This document shows positions 1 through 8,543 of a stretch of DNA of 42,220 nucleotides, piece after piece. A program made the translations under genes and the position numbers. Source of the stretch: Pseudomonadota bacterium (lineage in GTDB: Bacteria > Pseudomonadota > Gammaproteobacteria > Steroidobacterales > Steroidobacteraceae); contig JANXOV010000018.1 of NCBI GenBank assembly GCA_025357635.1, forward strand, positions 1 through 42,220, given 5' to 3'. The number at the start of each line of letters is the position of its first letter. Position 1 is the first letter of the stretch. Below the pieces are notes generated by a model. That model did not search any database, was not told where the DNA came from, and saw only the letters and a program-made list of their open reading frames with translations.

Positions 1-489
1 GCGCTCTATCATTGGTACCCGAAGATGTCAGGGCGCATGCTCAATGACACGCTGGGCAGAATTCATTTCTGGATCACGTTCATCGGCACGTACATGATCT
101 ACCTGCCGATGTACTACCTGGGAATCCTCGGATTGCCGCGCCGCTACTACGCGTGGGGCGAAGCCATCCAATTCATTCCTCCATCGGTTCAGACCATGAA
201 CAAGTGGATCACCATCTTCGTGTTGATCGTCGCCGTGACGCAATTGTTGTTCTTGTTCAACCTCGTTTGGTCGCTGTTCAATGGCAAGCCTTCCGGGGGG
301 AACCCGTGGCGAGCCACGACACTTGAATGGCAAACCCCTGACACACCGCCCAAGCACGGCAACTGGGGTGCGAAGCTGCCGGTCGTTCATCGCTGGGCCT
401 ATGACTACAGCGTGCCGGGCGCCAAAGAAGATTTCATCCCGCAAGATGTTCCGGCTGACAAGTCGACGCCGGCCGGACTCGGTCACTAG
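1..489 (+). CDS. ctaD: cytochrome c oxidase subunit I, C-terminal part (partial)
   Basis: The window opens inside this gene, which reads in frame from base 1, so only the last 162 residues are present. Subunit I is the haem-copper catalytic subunit of the respiratory terminal oxidase and sits in the inner membrane. The residues HWYPKMSGRML at the start, followed by an IHFW segment, match the stretch that precedes the last two transmembrane helices in aa3/caa3-type subunit I. Two long hydrophobic segments follow (about residues 20-45 and 70-95), then a polar C-terminal tail containing NPWRATTLEWQTP, which is typical of the family. The haem and copper ligands lie upstream, outside the window. 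Subunit III genes follow directly, as in standard cta operons. Confidence 0.93.
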   Translation, partial: ALYHWYPKMSGRMLNDTLGRIHFWITFIGTYMIYLPMYYLGILGLPRRYYAWGEAIQFIPPSVQTMNKWITIFVLIVAVTQLLFLFNLVWSLFNGKPSGGNPWRATTLEWQTPDTPPKHGNWGAKLPVVHRWAYDYSVPGAKEDFIPQDVPADKSTPAGLGH

Positions 490-507
490 GTTCGCAAGAG
501 ACCGATC

Positions 508-1212
508 ATGAATATCTGGGTTGCATTCGGGGTGTTGTCGATCGGCGTGGTCCTTTGGTTTTTTCTGGTCAATCGCCTAAGCACACGCTCTTGGGAGCGG
601 CACGGCTCAAGCATGGAGGCGCGCCACAATCCAGGCGATCTGGGTGAAGTGACGGTTCCGCCCGCTCGCATCGCACTGTGGGTGTTCCTTGCGGTGATCA
701 CGTCGTTGTTCGGATTGTTCATTTCGGCCTATTTCATCCGCATGGGCCATGGCCATGGCGCGGGACACGGGATCTCGGACTGGCATCCGGTCAACAAACC
801 CCCGATCCTGTGGCTCAACACGGTGGTGCTGGTATTGAGCAGCATTACCATGCAGGCGGCAAGGCGCGCCGTTCGACTGAACCAACGCGGGCAAGTCAAC
901 GGTTTTCTGTTGGCAGGCGGTATTTTCGCCGCGTTGTTCCTCGCCGGCCAGCTCGTCGCGTGGCAACAGCTTCATGATTCCGGGTTTGGATTGACCAGCG
1001 GCCCCGCAGGCGCGTTCTTCTACGTGTTGACCGGCGTGCATGGCGTGCACCTGCTCGGCGGACTCGGGGTGTGGCTCAGGACCGTGTCCCGCATTCGCGC
1101 GGGCGCGGCGCAATTGATCGAGTGGCGCTTGAGCATCGAGTTGTGCACGGTCTACTGGCACTATCTGCTGGGCGTGTGGCTGGTGATGTTCGCTTTGTTG
1201 TTGTTTACCTGA
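508..1212 (+). CDS. cytochrome c oxidase subunit III-like protein (first of two)
   Basis: This 234-residue membrane protein belongs to the haem-copper oxidase subunit III family. It has an extra N-terminal helix (about residues 4-22) and five further hydrophobic segments (about 55-77, 96-114, 130-150, 166-190 and 205-232). The segment GAFFYVLTGVHGVHLLGG and the late YWHYLLGVW are signature stretches of subunit III. It has a His/Gly-rich loop (GHGHGAGHG) after the second helix. The start lies 18 bases after the subunit I stop, behind a weak AAGAG. It is clearly diverged from the second subunit III just downstream, so the two are paralogues and not a duplication error. It may be a dedicated partner subunit of this oxidase; the exact role is inferred. 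Confidence 0.88.
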   Translation: MNIWVAFGVLSIGVVLWFFLVNRLSTRSWERHGSSMEARHNPGDLGEVTVPPARIALWVFLAVITSLFGLFISAYFIRMGHGHGAGHGISDWHPVNKPPILWLNTVVLVLSSITMQAARRAVRLNQRGQVNGFLLAGGIFAALFLAGQLVAWQQLHDSGFGLTSGPAGAFFYVLTGVHGVHLLGGLGVWLRTVSRIRAGAAQLIEWRLSIELCTVYWHYLLGVWLVMFALLLFT

Positions 1213-1229
1213 CGCTGGGGGTCTTTCGT

Positions 1230-1919
1230 ATGTCACATGACGCATCGGTCGAGCGGCAGCCGGCGGCGGTTGAAGGCCTGGGCGGAGTCACCGCGGATTG
1301 GGCAAGCGACAAGCAGGTGTTCCCAGTGCCCTGGGGCAAGGCGATGATGTGGATCTTCCTGCTCAGCGACACATTTATTTTCTCCTGTTTTCTCACCGCT
1401 TACATGCACGTGCGGATGTCCACCACGGCAATCTGGCCGAACCCGAGCCACGTGTTCTCACTCCAGGTTGGCGGTCACACCGTTCCTCTGCTGCTGATCG
1501 CGATCATGACCATGGTCTTGATCACGAGCAGCGGCACCATGGCCATGGCGGTGAATTACGGCTACCGCCGCAACCGCGCCAAGACCACCGCGTTGATGCT
1601 CGCCACGGCGGCCCTCGGCGCAACCTTCGTCAGCATGCAGGCCTTCGAGTGGACCAAGCTCATTGTCGAGGAAGGCGTACGGCCCTGGGGCAATCCGATG
1701 GGCGCTCCACAATTCGGTTCGGCGTTTTTCATGATCACGGGATTTCACGGCCTGCATGTGTCAGCCGGCGTGATCTATTTGTGCGTTGTTGCGCGCCGGG
1801 TCTGGACGGGCTTCTATGACCGCAAGGGCACCTACGAGACCGTCGAAGTCACCGGACTGTATTGGCACTTCGTCGATCTGGTCTGGGTGTTTATCTTCGC
1901 ATTCTTCTATTTGTGGTAA
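1230..1919 (+). CDS. ctaE: cytochrome c oxidase subunit III (second copy)
   Basis: A 229-residue subunit III. The reading frame is open further upstream to 1071, but that would overlap the previous gene by 142 bases. The ATG at 1230, 17 bases after the previous stop, gives the usual family length and N-terminus. Hydrophobic segments begin at about residue 39 (MMWIFLLSDTFIFSCFL) and recur to the C-terminus, which ends in HFVDLVWVFIFAFFYLW, the standard end of subunit III. FFMITGFHGLHVSAGV and QAFEWTKL are also family motifs. Subunit III stabilises the catalytic core and proton uptake in A-type oxidases. Gene order is subunits I, III, III, IV, so the operon carries two subunit III genes. Confidence 0.92.
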   Translation: MSHDASVERQPAAVEGLGGVTADWASDKQVFPVPWGKAMMWIFLLSDTFIFSCFLTAYMHVRMSTTAIWPNPSHVFSLQVGGHTVPLLLIAIMTMVLITSSGTMAMAVNYGYRRNRAKTTALMLATAALGATFVSMQAFEWTKLIVEEGVRPWGNPMGAPQFGSAFFMITGFHGLHVSAGVIYLCVVARRVWTGFYDRKGTYETVEVTGLYWHFVDLVWVFIFAFFYLW

Positions 1920-1928
1920 AGGGGAGTT

Positions 1929-2306
1929 ATGAGTAACGCCACCGATTCGCATACCCCGCATGAGCCGACGGGCCACGCCAATGCAGACCCAGTTCAAGAC
2001 GAGCATCAGCAGCATCCGGTCAGCACCTATATGTGGATCTGGGCGCTGCTGTTCGTTTTCAGCTCGTTTTCCTACATGGTCGACTACTTTCAGCTGCAGG
2101 GCATGCTGCGGTGGACGCTGATCATCATCTTCATGCTGGTGAAGGCGGGATTCATCGTCGCCATCTTCATGCACATGAAGTGGGAACGGCTCGCGCTGAA
2201 GTTTGCCATTCTGATCCCGCCGCTGTGCCTGCTCATTCTGATTGGAATGATGGCGATCGAGGGAACGCACACATTCGCAACCCGTTGGGGGGCATTCGCC
2301 CGGTGA
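1929..2306 (+). CDS. cytochrome c oxidase subunit IV (prokaryotic type)
   Basis: A 125-residue membrane protein with a polar, His-rich N-terminus (about 35 residues) and three hydrophobic helices at about residues 36-56, 61-87 and 92-115. The stretch MLVKAGFIVAIFMHMKWE is typical of the small COX4/CyoD-like subunit of bacterial caa3/aa3 oxidases, which packs against subunits I and III and helps assembly. A strong ribosome site, GGGGAG, lies immediately before the ATG. The gene starts 10 bases after the subunit III stop, and its stop codon overlaps a possible GTG for the next small gene. Confidence 0.88.
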   Translation: MSNATDSHTPHEPTGHANADPVQDEHQQHPVSTYMWIWALLFVFSSFSYMVDYFQLQGMLRWTLIIIFMLVKAGFIVAIFMHMKWERLALKFAILIPPLCLLILIGMMAIEGTHTFATRWGAFAR

Positions 2307-2311
2307 ACGGC

Positions 2312-2524
2312 ATGCGCATTCTTCTGTGGCCCTGTGCAGGGATTGCTCTTGTAGTTTTCGCCACGATGATTGTTTGCACCATCAAGTTCGATGCGGCGCC
2401 GGGCGGCAGCCGGAAGAAATCCGTGTCCGGTAAATTAACCGACGTCCTGTGGGTGCTGGTGCCGATTGCGATCGTGTCGGCTACCGCCATTTCGGCGTTG
2501 CGGATGAGCGTATTCGTCAACTGA
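2312..2524 (+). CDS. small membrane protein resembling the subunit II anchor, no CuA domain
   Basis: A 70-residue protein with two hydrophobic helices (about residues 3-24 and 45-63) joined by a basic loop with GGSRKKS. The segment LWVLVPIAIVSATAISALR resembles the second transmembrane helix of cytochrome c oxidase subunit II, where the pattern is LWT..P..I......S.R. The protein ends immediately after that helix, so the whole periplasmic CuA domain is missing. The start could also be a GTG at 2303, which overlaps the subunit IV stop; the ATG at 2312 is preferred. It is the last gene of the oxidase operon. A true subunit II is presumably upstream of subunit I, outside the window. Homology to subunit II is inferred from pattern only. 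Confidence 0.65.
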   Translation: MRILLWPCAGIALVVFATMIVCTIKFDAAPGGSRKKSVSGKLTDVLWVLVPIAIVSATAISALRMSVFVN

Positions 2525-2602
2525 CGGTGTGAGCGGGTGGAAGTTTGGCCAGTCCAGTCTATCCGCCTTCACAAGAGTACTAAGCAAGGCGTCGACGCCG
2601 GT

Positions 2603-3949
2603 TCACTCGTCAGGTGAATCGATGCGATCGAAAGTGATATACACCTCGCGCGGCCCCCACGCAAAAAAGTGCGGATCGCGTATGACGCTGTTCGCGCCGC
2701 GTGAATAGCGGATGTTCTTCATACGCTTGAGAAGCTTTGCTATCGCGATACGTATTTCACCCCGCGCCAGCTGATTGCCGACGCACACATGCGCGCCGTT
2801 GCCAAAAGTCATGTGCCGTATCGCGTTTTGCCTCTGCAGATCGACGGTGTCTGGATAGGGGAACTGCGCAGGGTCACGGTTCGCTGCACCCCATTTTAAG
2901 ACCACCACCGAACCCTTGGGTATCTTCACGCCGGCGATTTCCATATCGTGCTTGGGCTCGCGGAACAGGCCCTGCACGGGCGCATCGAGCCGGAGGTTCT
3001 CTTCGACGAATTTTGGAATCAAATCGGGATTGTTGCGCAGCAGGTCCTGCAAATCGGGTTGCTCGATCAGCCGCACGATGGCGTTGGCGATGGCGTTGGC
3101 GCTCGAGTCATTGCCGCCGGCCATGACCTGCTCGCACAAGGCGGCCACTTCCTGATTGGTCAAATGGCGTCCGTCGACCTGCGTGTTGGCGAAATCGCTC
3201 AGCAGGCATTCGGCCGGGTTTTCACGGTACTGGGCCACTTTGGCAACTGCGTAGCGATGCAGTTCGCAGATGGTGTGGGCCAGTTCGAGTTGCCGCTGCT
3301 CGCTGTTGGATTGATCCTGATTGGCGATGACCGCGTCGGTCCAGACTTTGAGCTTGGGCAGATCCTGGCGCTGCATGCCCAACAGATCGGCGATGACGAT
3401 CTGCGGGATGATGCCGGCGAAGTCGCTGCGGAACTCCACCTCGGGTTTGCCGATGCACTTGTCGATCATTTCATCGACCACGTTTTCCAGATAGGCTTCC
3501 AATTTCTTAACGCGCGCGGCGGTGAAGGCTCTTTCGACGAAGGAGCGGTGAAACTTGTGCTCGGGCGGGTCCGCGACGACCAGCAGCGGAATGGGCATGT
3601 AGCCTTCTTCGCTGTATATCCGGTCCAGCTTGTCCTGGACTTCGGATTTGCGCTTGCACATCAGAATGCCGGTGAAACTGGATAGATTGGTGGTGTCGGC
3701 CGTGAGCGTGCGGACCAAATCGTAGTCGGTGATGACATACCAACCCGTTGCCGGATCCACGAAAACCTTGCCAGCCTCCCGTACGACTTTGTACGCCTCG
3801 AACGGGCAGAGCTGGACCTTGGGATCCATGAAACTGATTTCATTGATATTCATGACGAGGTCGACGCTGCGGTCGCTCCTTGCTGGGCGATGTTCGGGAA
3901 GGGCGCTCACAATGTAGTTCTGCTCACCGGGATGGTCTTGATTTGGCAC
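2603..3949 (-). CDS. cytochrome P450
   Basis: A soluble bacterial P450 of 448 residues from a GTG start. The haem-binding loop FGNGAHVCVG is present with the cysteine ligand at about residue 389, followed by NQLARGEIR. The K-helix EENLR pair (E317, R320) and the I-helix AGGNDSSAN (about 277-285) are also clear; the usual I-helix threonine is serine here. P450s of this class insert one oxygen atom using electrons from ferredoxin, and no ferredoxin or reductase gene is nearby. It lies 27 bases after the crotonase gene on the same strand, so the two are probably co-transcribed. An internal ATG at residue 33 is an alternative start; neither has a good ribosome site. The substrate is unknown; a lipophilic acid or terpenoid/steroid would fit the neighbours. 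Confidence 0.93.
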   Translation of the reverse strand: MPNQDHPGEQNYIVSALPEHRPARSDRSVDLVMNINEISFMDPKVQLCPFEAYKVVREAGKVFVDPATGWYVITDYDLVRTLTADTTNLSSFTGILMCKRKSEVQDKLDRIYSEEGYMPIPLLVVADPPEHKFHRSFVERAFTAARVKKLEAYLENVVDEMIDKCIGKPEVEFRSDFAGIIPQIVIADLLGMQRQDLPKLKVWTDAVIANQDQSNSEQRQLELAHTICELHRYAVAKVAQYRENPAECLLSDFANTQVDGRHLTNQEVAALCEQVMAGGNDSSANAIANAIVRLIEQPDLQDLLRNNPDLIPKFVEENLRLDAPVQGLFREPKHDMEIAGVKIPKGSVVVLKWGAANRDPAQFPYPDTVDLQRQNAIRHMTFGNGAHVCVGNQLARGEIRIAIAKLLKRMKNIRYSRGANSVIRDPHFFAWGPREVYITFDRIDSPDE

Positions 3950-3976
3950 GACAGATACTGAACATCACGCGACGGG

Positions 3977-4771
3977 TCAATTGCCGGTGAAGACCGGGGG
4001 CCGCTTCTCACGCAGGGCGCGCACCGCCTCGCGGTGATCACTGGTGACGTTGGATAGCGCCTCGTAGGCAACCGAGGCGTCCATCACGGCATGGGCGAGC
4101 TGCTTCAAGCCGATGTTGATCGACACCTTAGTCCATTGAATGGCGCGCGCCGGGCCGTTGCTCAGCTCCTCGGCCAGGTCGTTCACGGCCTTGTCGAGTT
4201 CTTCCCGCGGCACCACCCGGTTGATCAACCCCATGCGTTCGGCCTCTTCGGAGGTGACGGGCCGCCCAGTCATCAGGAATTCCTTGGCGCGGGCGTGACC
4301 GATCAGATGCGGCCAGATCACGGCCCCGCCATCGCCCGCGGTAAAGCCCAGCCGGACATGCGGATCGCCGATCTTGATGCCGGGGGCGGCGATCACGATG
4401 TCGCAGAACAGGGCGATGGTCGCGCCGAGTCCGATGGCGTGGCCATGCAGCTTGGCGATGATGGGCTTCGGGCAATCCAATATTGAGAACACTATTTTCT
4501 TGATGTCGCCGATGTCCTCAAAGAAGGTCTTGGGCTCGTCGATCATCTGCTGAATGTAGTCCAGGTCTCCGCCTGCGCTGAATGCCTTGCCGGTGCCGGA
4601 TAACACGAGGACATCGGTGAGCGGGTCTGCTGCGACATCGAAGAAGAACCGTGCCAGGTCCTTGTGCGTGACCTGGTCGATGGCATTGAGGGTATCGGGT
4701 CGGTTGAAGTCAGCATGCAGAATGCGGCCGCGACGTTCAAATCGCATGGTCGTATAGGTTGCAAAGTCCAT
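3977..4771 (-). CDS. enoyl-CoA hydratase/isomerase (crotonase) family protein
   Basis: A 264-residue crotonase-fold protein. The two oxyanion-hole regions are visible: SAGGDLDYI near residue 65 and GHAIGLGATIALFCDI near residue 110. Aligned by eye to rat enoyl-CoA hydratase, the two catalytic glutamates are replaced: the first by threonine (GLGATIAL) and the second by histidine (GDPHVRLG). AGDGGAVIWP follows and offers an aspartate. It may therefore act as an isomerase, a hydrolase or a variant hydratase. A strong ribosome site (AGGGGAG at 4778-4784) sits 6 bases before the ATG and fixes the start. It is the first gene of a two-gene unit with the P450 and is divergent from the TonB receptor. 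Confidence 0.9.
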   Translation of the reverse strand: MDFATYTTMRFERRGRILHADFNRPDTLNAIDQVTHKDLARFFFDVAADPLTDVLVLSGTGKAFSAGGDLDYIQQMIDEPKTFFEDIGDIKKIVFSILDCPKPIIAKLHGHAIGLGATIALFCDIVIAAPGIKIGDPHVRLGFTAGDGGAVIWPHLIGHARAKEFLMTGRPVTSEEAERMGLINRVVPREELDKAVNDLAEELSNGPARAIQWTKVSINIGLKQLAHAVMDASVAYEALSNVTSDHREAVRALREKRPPVFTGN

Positions 4772-4982
4772 TCGTATCTCCCCTCGTTGTGGCGCGCCAT
4801 TCTGTCATCCCGGTCACGGCAATCAAGCGCGGGCCGATGCGTGGCATGCGGGGAGGGCGGTTTTGTGTCGTCAATTGTTGGCACATTGTCGCCGGAACTC
4901 AATACGAATCACTCGCGATCACCCTAAGATCGGTGCAGGTGCCAACAGAGCACTGCCGTTCTATGTTCAGCAGGGGAATGCG
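4772..4982. promoter_or_regulatory. divergent intergenic region between crotonase and TonB receptor
   Basis: These 211 bases separate two divergent starts and must hold promoters for both the crotonase-P450 unit and the long catabolic cluster. I see ribosome sites at both ends (4778-4784 minus strand; AGGGGA at 4972-4977 plus strand). I see no unambiguous -35/-10 pair or inverted repeat, so no specific promoter is claimed. Confidence 0.45.
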
Positions 4983-7349
4983 ATGACACCGATTCGTCAG
5001 TGGGTGGGTGAAGCCTTCGCGGCAAGCACCGTGAGCTTGGCTTTGTTGTCCGGTGCGGCAATGGCGGGCCCGGCGCCGGCAAAACCGGAAGCCTCCGGTG
5101 CCCTGGAGGAAATTGTGGTCACCGCCCAGCGTCGCAGCGAAAGCCAGGCGCGCGTGCCGGTGTCGGTCACCGCCCTCAGCGCCGACGCCTTGCAGCGCCA
5201 GGCCGTGATCACCGAGAGCGATCTGCCTGCCAGTGTGCCGGGGCTGGTGGTGCGGGCCACGACCAATTCCAACCAGTTGAACTACGCGATTCGCGGCCAG
5301 ACCGTGGACGCGTTCACGGGGTCGCAGCCGGCTGTGCTGCCGTATTTCAACGAGGTGCAGGTCACCAGCGCCAGTGCGTCGTCGTTTTATGATCTGGAGT
5401 CCATTCAGGTATTGAAGGGGCCGCAGGGCACGTTGTTTGGCCGCAACGCCACCGGTGGCGCGGTGCTGTTGACCTCCGCCAAGCCCACGAATGAGTTCGG
5501 CGGGTTCTTCAATATGAGCGGCGGCAATTACAACTTTCGCTGGGTGCAGGGCGCCCTGAACCTGCCAATGGTTGCTGACCGCGTGCTGCTGCGTGTGGCC
5601 GCCGACATCCAGTCGCGCCGCGGTTTCGTGAAGAATCTTTATGACAATTCCCGGCTGGGCGATGTCGATAAGAATTCGGCGCGCGTATCATTGCTGATAC
5701 GGCCCACGGATACGCTCACCAATACGACGGTGGCGGATTTCTCCTATTCCGGAGGATCGAACGTACCCATGTCGGTGTATAACGCCTATGCGCCGGGCGC
5801 CACCAACAATGGCTACCCCCAGTTCACGACAGCATCGGTGCTCTACAGCCCGATTCTCGATCTGGCAGTCGGATTCCCCGGCGCCTGGAATGCTTATCTC
5901 GCGGCGCATCCCGGGGTGACTGCCGGCGGCTTGGTCGACTACGCGGCTCAGCAGCGGGCGAATGGCCCGTATGTCGTGAATCTGAATGATGTGGGCCGGC
6001 ATCAATCCAAGAATCTGATCGTGTCCAATGTCACGACGCTGGATGTCGGCAGCCTGCAAATCAAAAATGTGCTGGGCTACACCCGCGCGACCTCCTACGA
6101 TTCCACTGATCTTGACGGCACGCCTTACACGATCGAGGGCATGAATCCGGATGCGTTCACAAAAAGCTCCCATCAAGTGTCCGAGGAATTGCAGCTGTCG
6201 GGCAAGGCGCTGCAGGAACGCCTGAGTTACATCGGCGGCCTTTACTACTCCAAGGCAGTCAATGGCGACATCACGGATGTGTACTTTTTCGAAGTGAATC
6301 CAATCATCCCGGCCACCCAGGCGCGGTTCGCCTCGGAAATCCAAAACAAGACCACGGCCGGTTATTTGCATCTGAACTACGATCTGAGCTCCGCCACGGG
6401 CGTCGAGGGATTGAGTGTCACTGCCGGTGGCCGCTACACCACGGACAAGTTGACGCAGTTCATTCTGCCCACGTCGCGCTTCTACAATCTGCCCGGACTG
6501 CCGAACGAGAAGAGCGACAAGTTCAACAAAGTCAGTTGGCAGTTCGGCATTCAGGACCAGGTGAACCCTAGTCTGCTGCTCTATGCCGTCACCCGCCGCA
6601 GTTTTCGCAGTGGAGGCTTCAATCCCTTCGCACCTCAGGTCCCTGGCACGGCGGCTGTGGGTGGCAATGCATTCAGCCCGGAAGTGGCCACGGACGTCGA
6701 GTTGGGCGCGAAGTTCCAAGGGCTGCTTGGATCGGTTCCGGCGCGCCTGAACCTGGCTGTGTATGACGGCAAGATCGATGACGTACAGCGCAGCATCTAT
6801 GTCCCGACGCCGCAGGGCATTGCCAGTCTCACCGTCAACATTCCCCAGGCCAAGGTGCGAGGCGTGGAGTTCGAGGGCCAGATTACGCCGGTGACCTGGC
6901 TGGATATGGGCGTGAGCGTGGCGTATACGAATGCCAAGTTTACCAAGAACAGCGCCACCGTCTTCGGTCAGACCCAGGTCTACGGCCCCTTCGCCGATAC
7001 GCCGAAGTTTTCCGGATCGGTGTTCATTCAGACCTCCGCGCATCTGCCGAATGATTTTGCGACGCTCACCTTTCGCGGCGAGGCTTTTCGTCAGGGGATG
7101 ACGTACTTCGGATCGCAGAATGATTCGACCGTGCCCGGCACGGATCTTCCCGGCTATACGTTAGCTAATTTTCGCGTCGGTCTGGAAGAAATCCTGGGCA
7201 CCCGGTGGACGGTGTCCGCCAACATCAAGAACGCCTTCGATAAGGTGTACTTCGTGGGCGGCGTTCCCAATGGCTCGACGCTGTCGTCGACGGATGCCGT
7301 TCCCGGCGACCGGCGTGTGTATTTCCTCCAGGCCAGCTACAAGTTCTGA
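4983..7349 (+). CDS. TonB-dependent outer-membrane receptor
   Basis: A 788-residue receptor. It starts with a signal peptide (about residues 1-28, ending AAMAGPAPA), then a TonB-box/plug start EEIVVTAQRR near residue 42 and the plug motif LKGPQGTLFGRNATGGAV near residue 145. A long beta-barrel follows and ends in FLQASYKF with a terminal phenylalanine, the usual barrel-insertion signal. The frame is open further upstream, but the ATG at 4983 has AGGGGA 5 bases before it and is the first start that gives a signal peptide. Such receptors use TonB energy to import scarce or bulky substrates. Placement at the head of a CoA-dependent catabolic cluster suggests it imports the hydrophobic growth substrate and not a siderophore; that is inference. 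Confidence 0.95.
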   Translation: MTPIRQWVGEAFAASTVSLALLSGAAMAGPAPAKPEASGALEEIVVTAQRRSESQARVPVSVTALSADALQRQAVITESDLPASVPGLVVRATTNSNQLNYAIRGQTVDAFTGSQPAVLPYFNEVQVTSASASSFYDLESIQVLKGPQGTLFGRNATGGAVLLTSAKPTNEFGGFFNMSGGNYNFRWVQGALNLPMVADRVLLRVAADIQSRRGFVKNLYDNSRLGDVDKNSARVSLLIRPTDTLTNTTVADFSYSGGSNVPMSVYNAYAPGATNNGYPQFTTASVLYSPILDLAVGFPGAWNAYLAAHPGVTAGGLVDYAAQQRANGPYVVNLNDVGRHQSKNLIVSNVTTLDVGSLQIKNVLGYTRATSYDSTDLDGTPYTIEGMNPDAFTKSSHQVSEELQLSGKALQERLSYIGGLYYSKAVNGDITDVYFFEVNPIIPATQARFASEIQNKTTAGYLHLNYDLSSATGVEGLSVTAGGRYTTDKLTQFILPTSRFYNLPGLPNEKSDKFNKVSWQFGIQDQVNPSLLLYAVTRRSFRSGGFNPFAPQVPGTAAVGGNAFSPEVATDVELGAKFQGLLGSVPARLNLAVYDGKIDDVQRSIYVPTPQGIASLTVNIPQAKVRGVEFEGQITPVTWLDMGVSVAYTNAKFTKNSATVFGQTQVYGPFADTPKFSGSVFIQTSAHLPNDFATLTFRGEAFRQGMTYFGSQNDSTVPGTDLPGYTLANFRVGLEEILGTRWTVSANIKNAFDKVYFVGGVPNGSTLSSTDAVPGDRRVYFLQASYKF

Positions 7350-7355
7350 TCTAGC

Positions 7356-8543
7356 GTGACCTCCAGCGCCGGCCAGCATCCGCTTCGCCAGGAAGTGCGT
7401 GCGTGGCTGTCTGCGAACGTGCCGGCCGGTTGGAGGCAGCGGATGACCGGCCCATCCGCCGAGGAATTTCTTGCTTTCCAAAGGCAGTGGATGCGCACTC
7501 TGGTGTCCTCGGGCTACGCAACAGCGCATTGGGATCGCCGCTGGCCGGGCGGCGGGCGGCCGCTCGATGAGCAGATCATCATCGCCGAGGAACTGGCGCG
7601 CGCCGACGCGCCGCGGCTGACGCTGTATTTCATTTCCCTGTTTCACGCGGCGTTGACATTGATGGAGTGGGGTACGCCGGAGCAGCAGGCTCGGCACCTG
7701 CCGGCCATCCTGGAGGGTGAGGTCTGGTGCCAGGGATTTTCCGAGCCCAATGCCGGATCGGACCTGGCCTCATTGAAGACTCGCGCTCAACGCATCGGCG
7801 ATCATTACATCGTCAACGGCCAGAAGATCTGGTCGACGCTGGCTCAGCACGCGGACTACTGCCTGTTGCTGGTGCGCACAGACAGCAGCGGACCCAAACA
7901 GGCGGGCATCACGTATCTGCTGATGGACACGCGCTCAGCGGGCGTCGTCCGCCGCCCGATCCGACAGATGACGGGCGATGAGGAATTCGCCGAAGTGTTT
8001 CTCGAAGACGTGAAAATTCCTGTTGCCAACCGGCTGGGTGAGGAAAACCAGGGATGGCGCATCGCGCAGACCACGCTGAACTCGGAGCGTGGGCTGACCA
8101 TCCTGGAGCTGTCCGAACGGCTGTATCACGCACGCTGGCGGCTGCTCGATGCCATCGGCCAGCGCGATGGCCAGGTTGCCGATGATCAACGCCGCCGCGA
8201 GGCGGTGGACGTTTTCATCCGCATCGATGTCTTGCGCGCATTGGTGAGCGAGATGATGGCGGCCGCGCGGGCGGGTGCGGATATCGGCGCCATGGCCTCC
8301 TTCGTGAAACTGCACTACGCAAGCGTTCTGCGTGAGTTTGCGCGGTTGGGTGAACGCGCATCGGCCGGCGCACATCTGAGGGATGCGTTCACGGTGGGCG
8401 GAGGATATGAGACCGGCAACTGGGCATTTGATTTCATGAACTCGTACCAATGGAGCATCGCCGGCGGTTCGAATGAAATTCAACGCAACATCGTGGCCGA
8501 GCGCGTGCTGGGCATGCCGCGCGACAAGGCACCGCCTGCATGA
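7356..8543 (+). CDS. acyl-CoA dehydrogenase, larger subunit of an unequal pair
   Basis: A 395-residue FAD-dependent acyl-CoA dehydrogenase that would make an alpha,beta-double bond in an acyl-CoA. FAD/substrate motifs WCQGFSEPNAGSDLASL (about 125) and NGQKIWST (about 155) are typical. The C-terminal segment SIAGGSNEIQRNIVAERVLG has glycine where medium-chain enzymes carry the catalytic glutamate, so a glutamate on the helix around NSERGL is the likelier base. It starts at a GTG 7 bases after the receptor stop. Its ATGA overlap with a shorter dehydrogenase suggests the two form a mixed complex, as known for steroid side-chain FadE pairs. Substrate unknown. Confidence 0.92.
   Translation: MTSSAGQHPLRQEVRAWLSANVPAGWRQRMTGPSAEEFLAFQRQWMRTLVSSGYATAHWDRRWPGGGRPLDEQIIIAEELARADAPRLTLYFISLFHAALTLMEWGTPEQQARHLPAILEGEVWCQGFSEPNAGSDLASLKTRAQRIGDHYIVNGQKIWSTLAQHADYCLLLVRTDSSGPKQAGITYLLMDTRSAGVVRRPIRQMTGDEEFAEVFLEDVKIPVANRLGEENQGWRIAQTTLNSERGLTILELSERLYHARWRLLDAIGQRDGQVADDQRRREAVDVFIRIDVLRALVSEMMAAARAGADIGAMASFVKLHYASVLREFARLGERASAGAHLRDAFTVGGGYETGNWAFDFMNSYQWSIAGGSNEIQRNIVAERVLGMPRDKAPPA

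Noticed and set aside
2588-2599. GGCGTCGACGCC palindrome between convergent oxidase and P450 genes
   Set aside because: Only a 4-pair stem once a loop is allowed and no T-run, so a terminator is not supported.
5688-7043. 451-codon minus-strand open frame under the TonB receptor
   Set aside because: Antisense shadow of a clear receptor gene; composition and lack of motifs show it is not coding.
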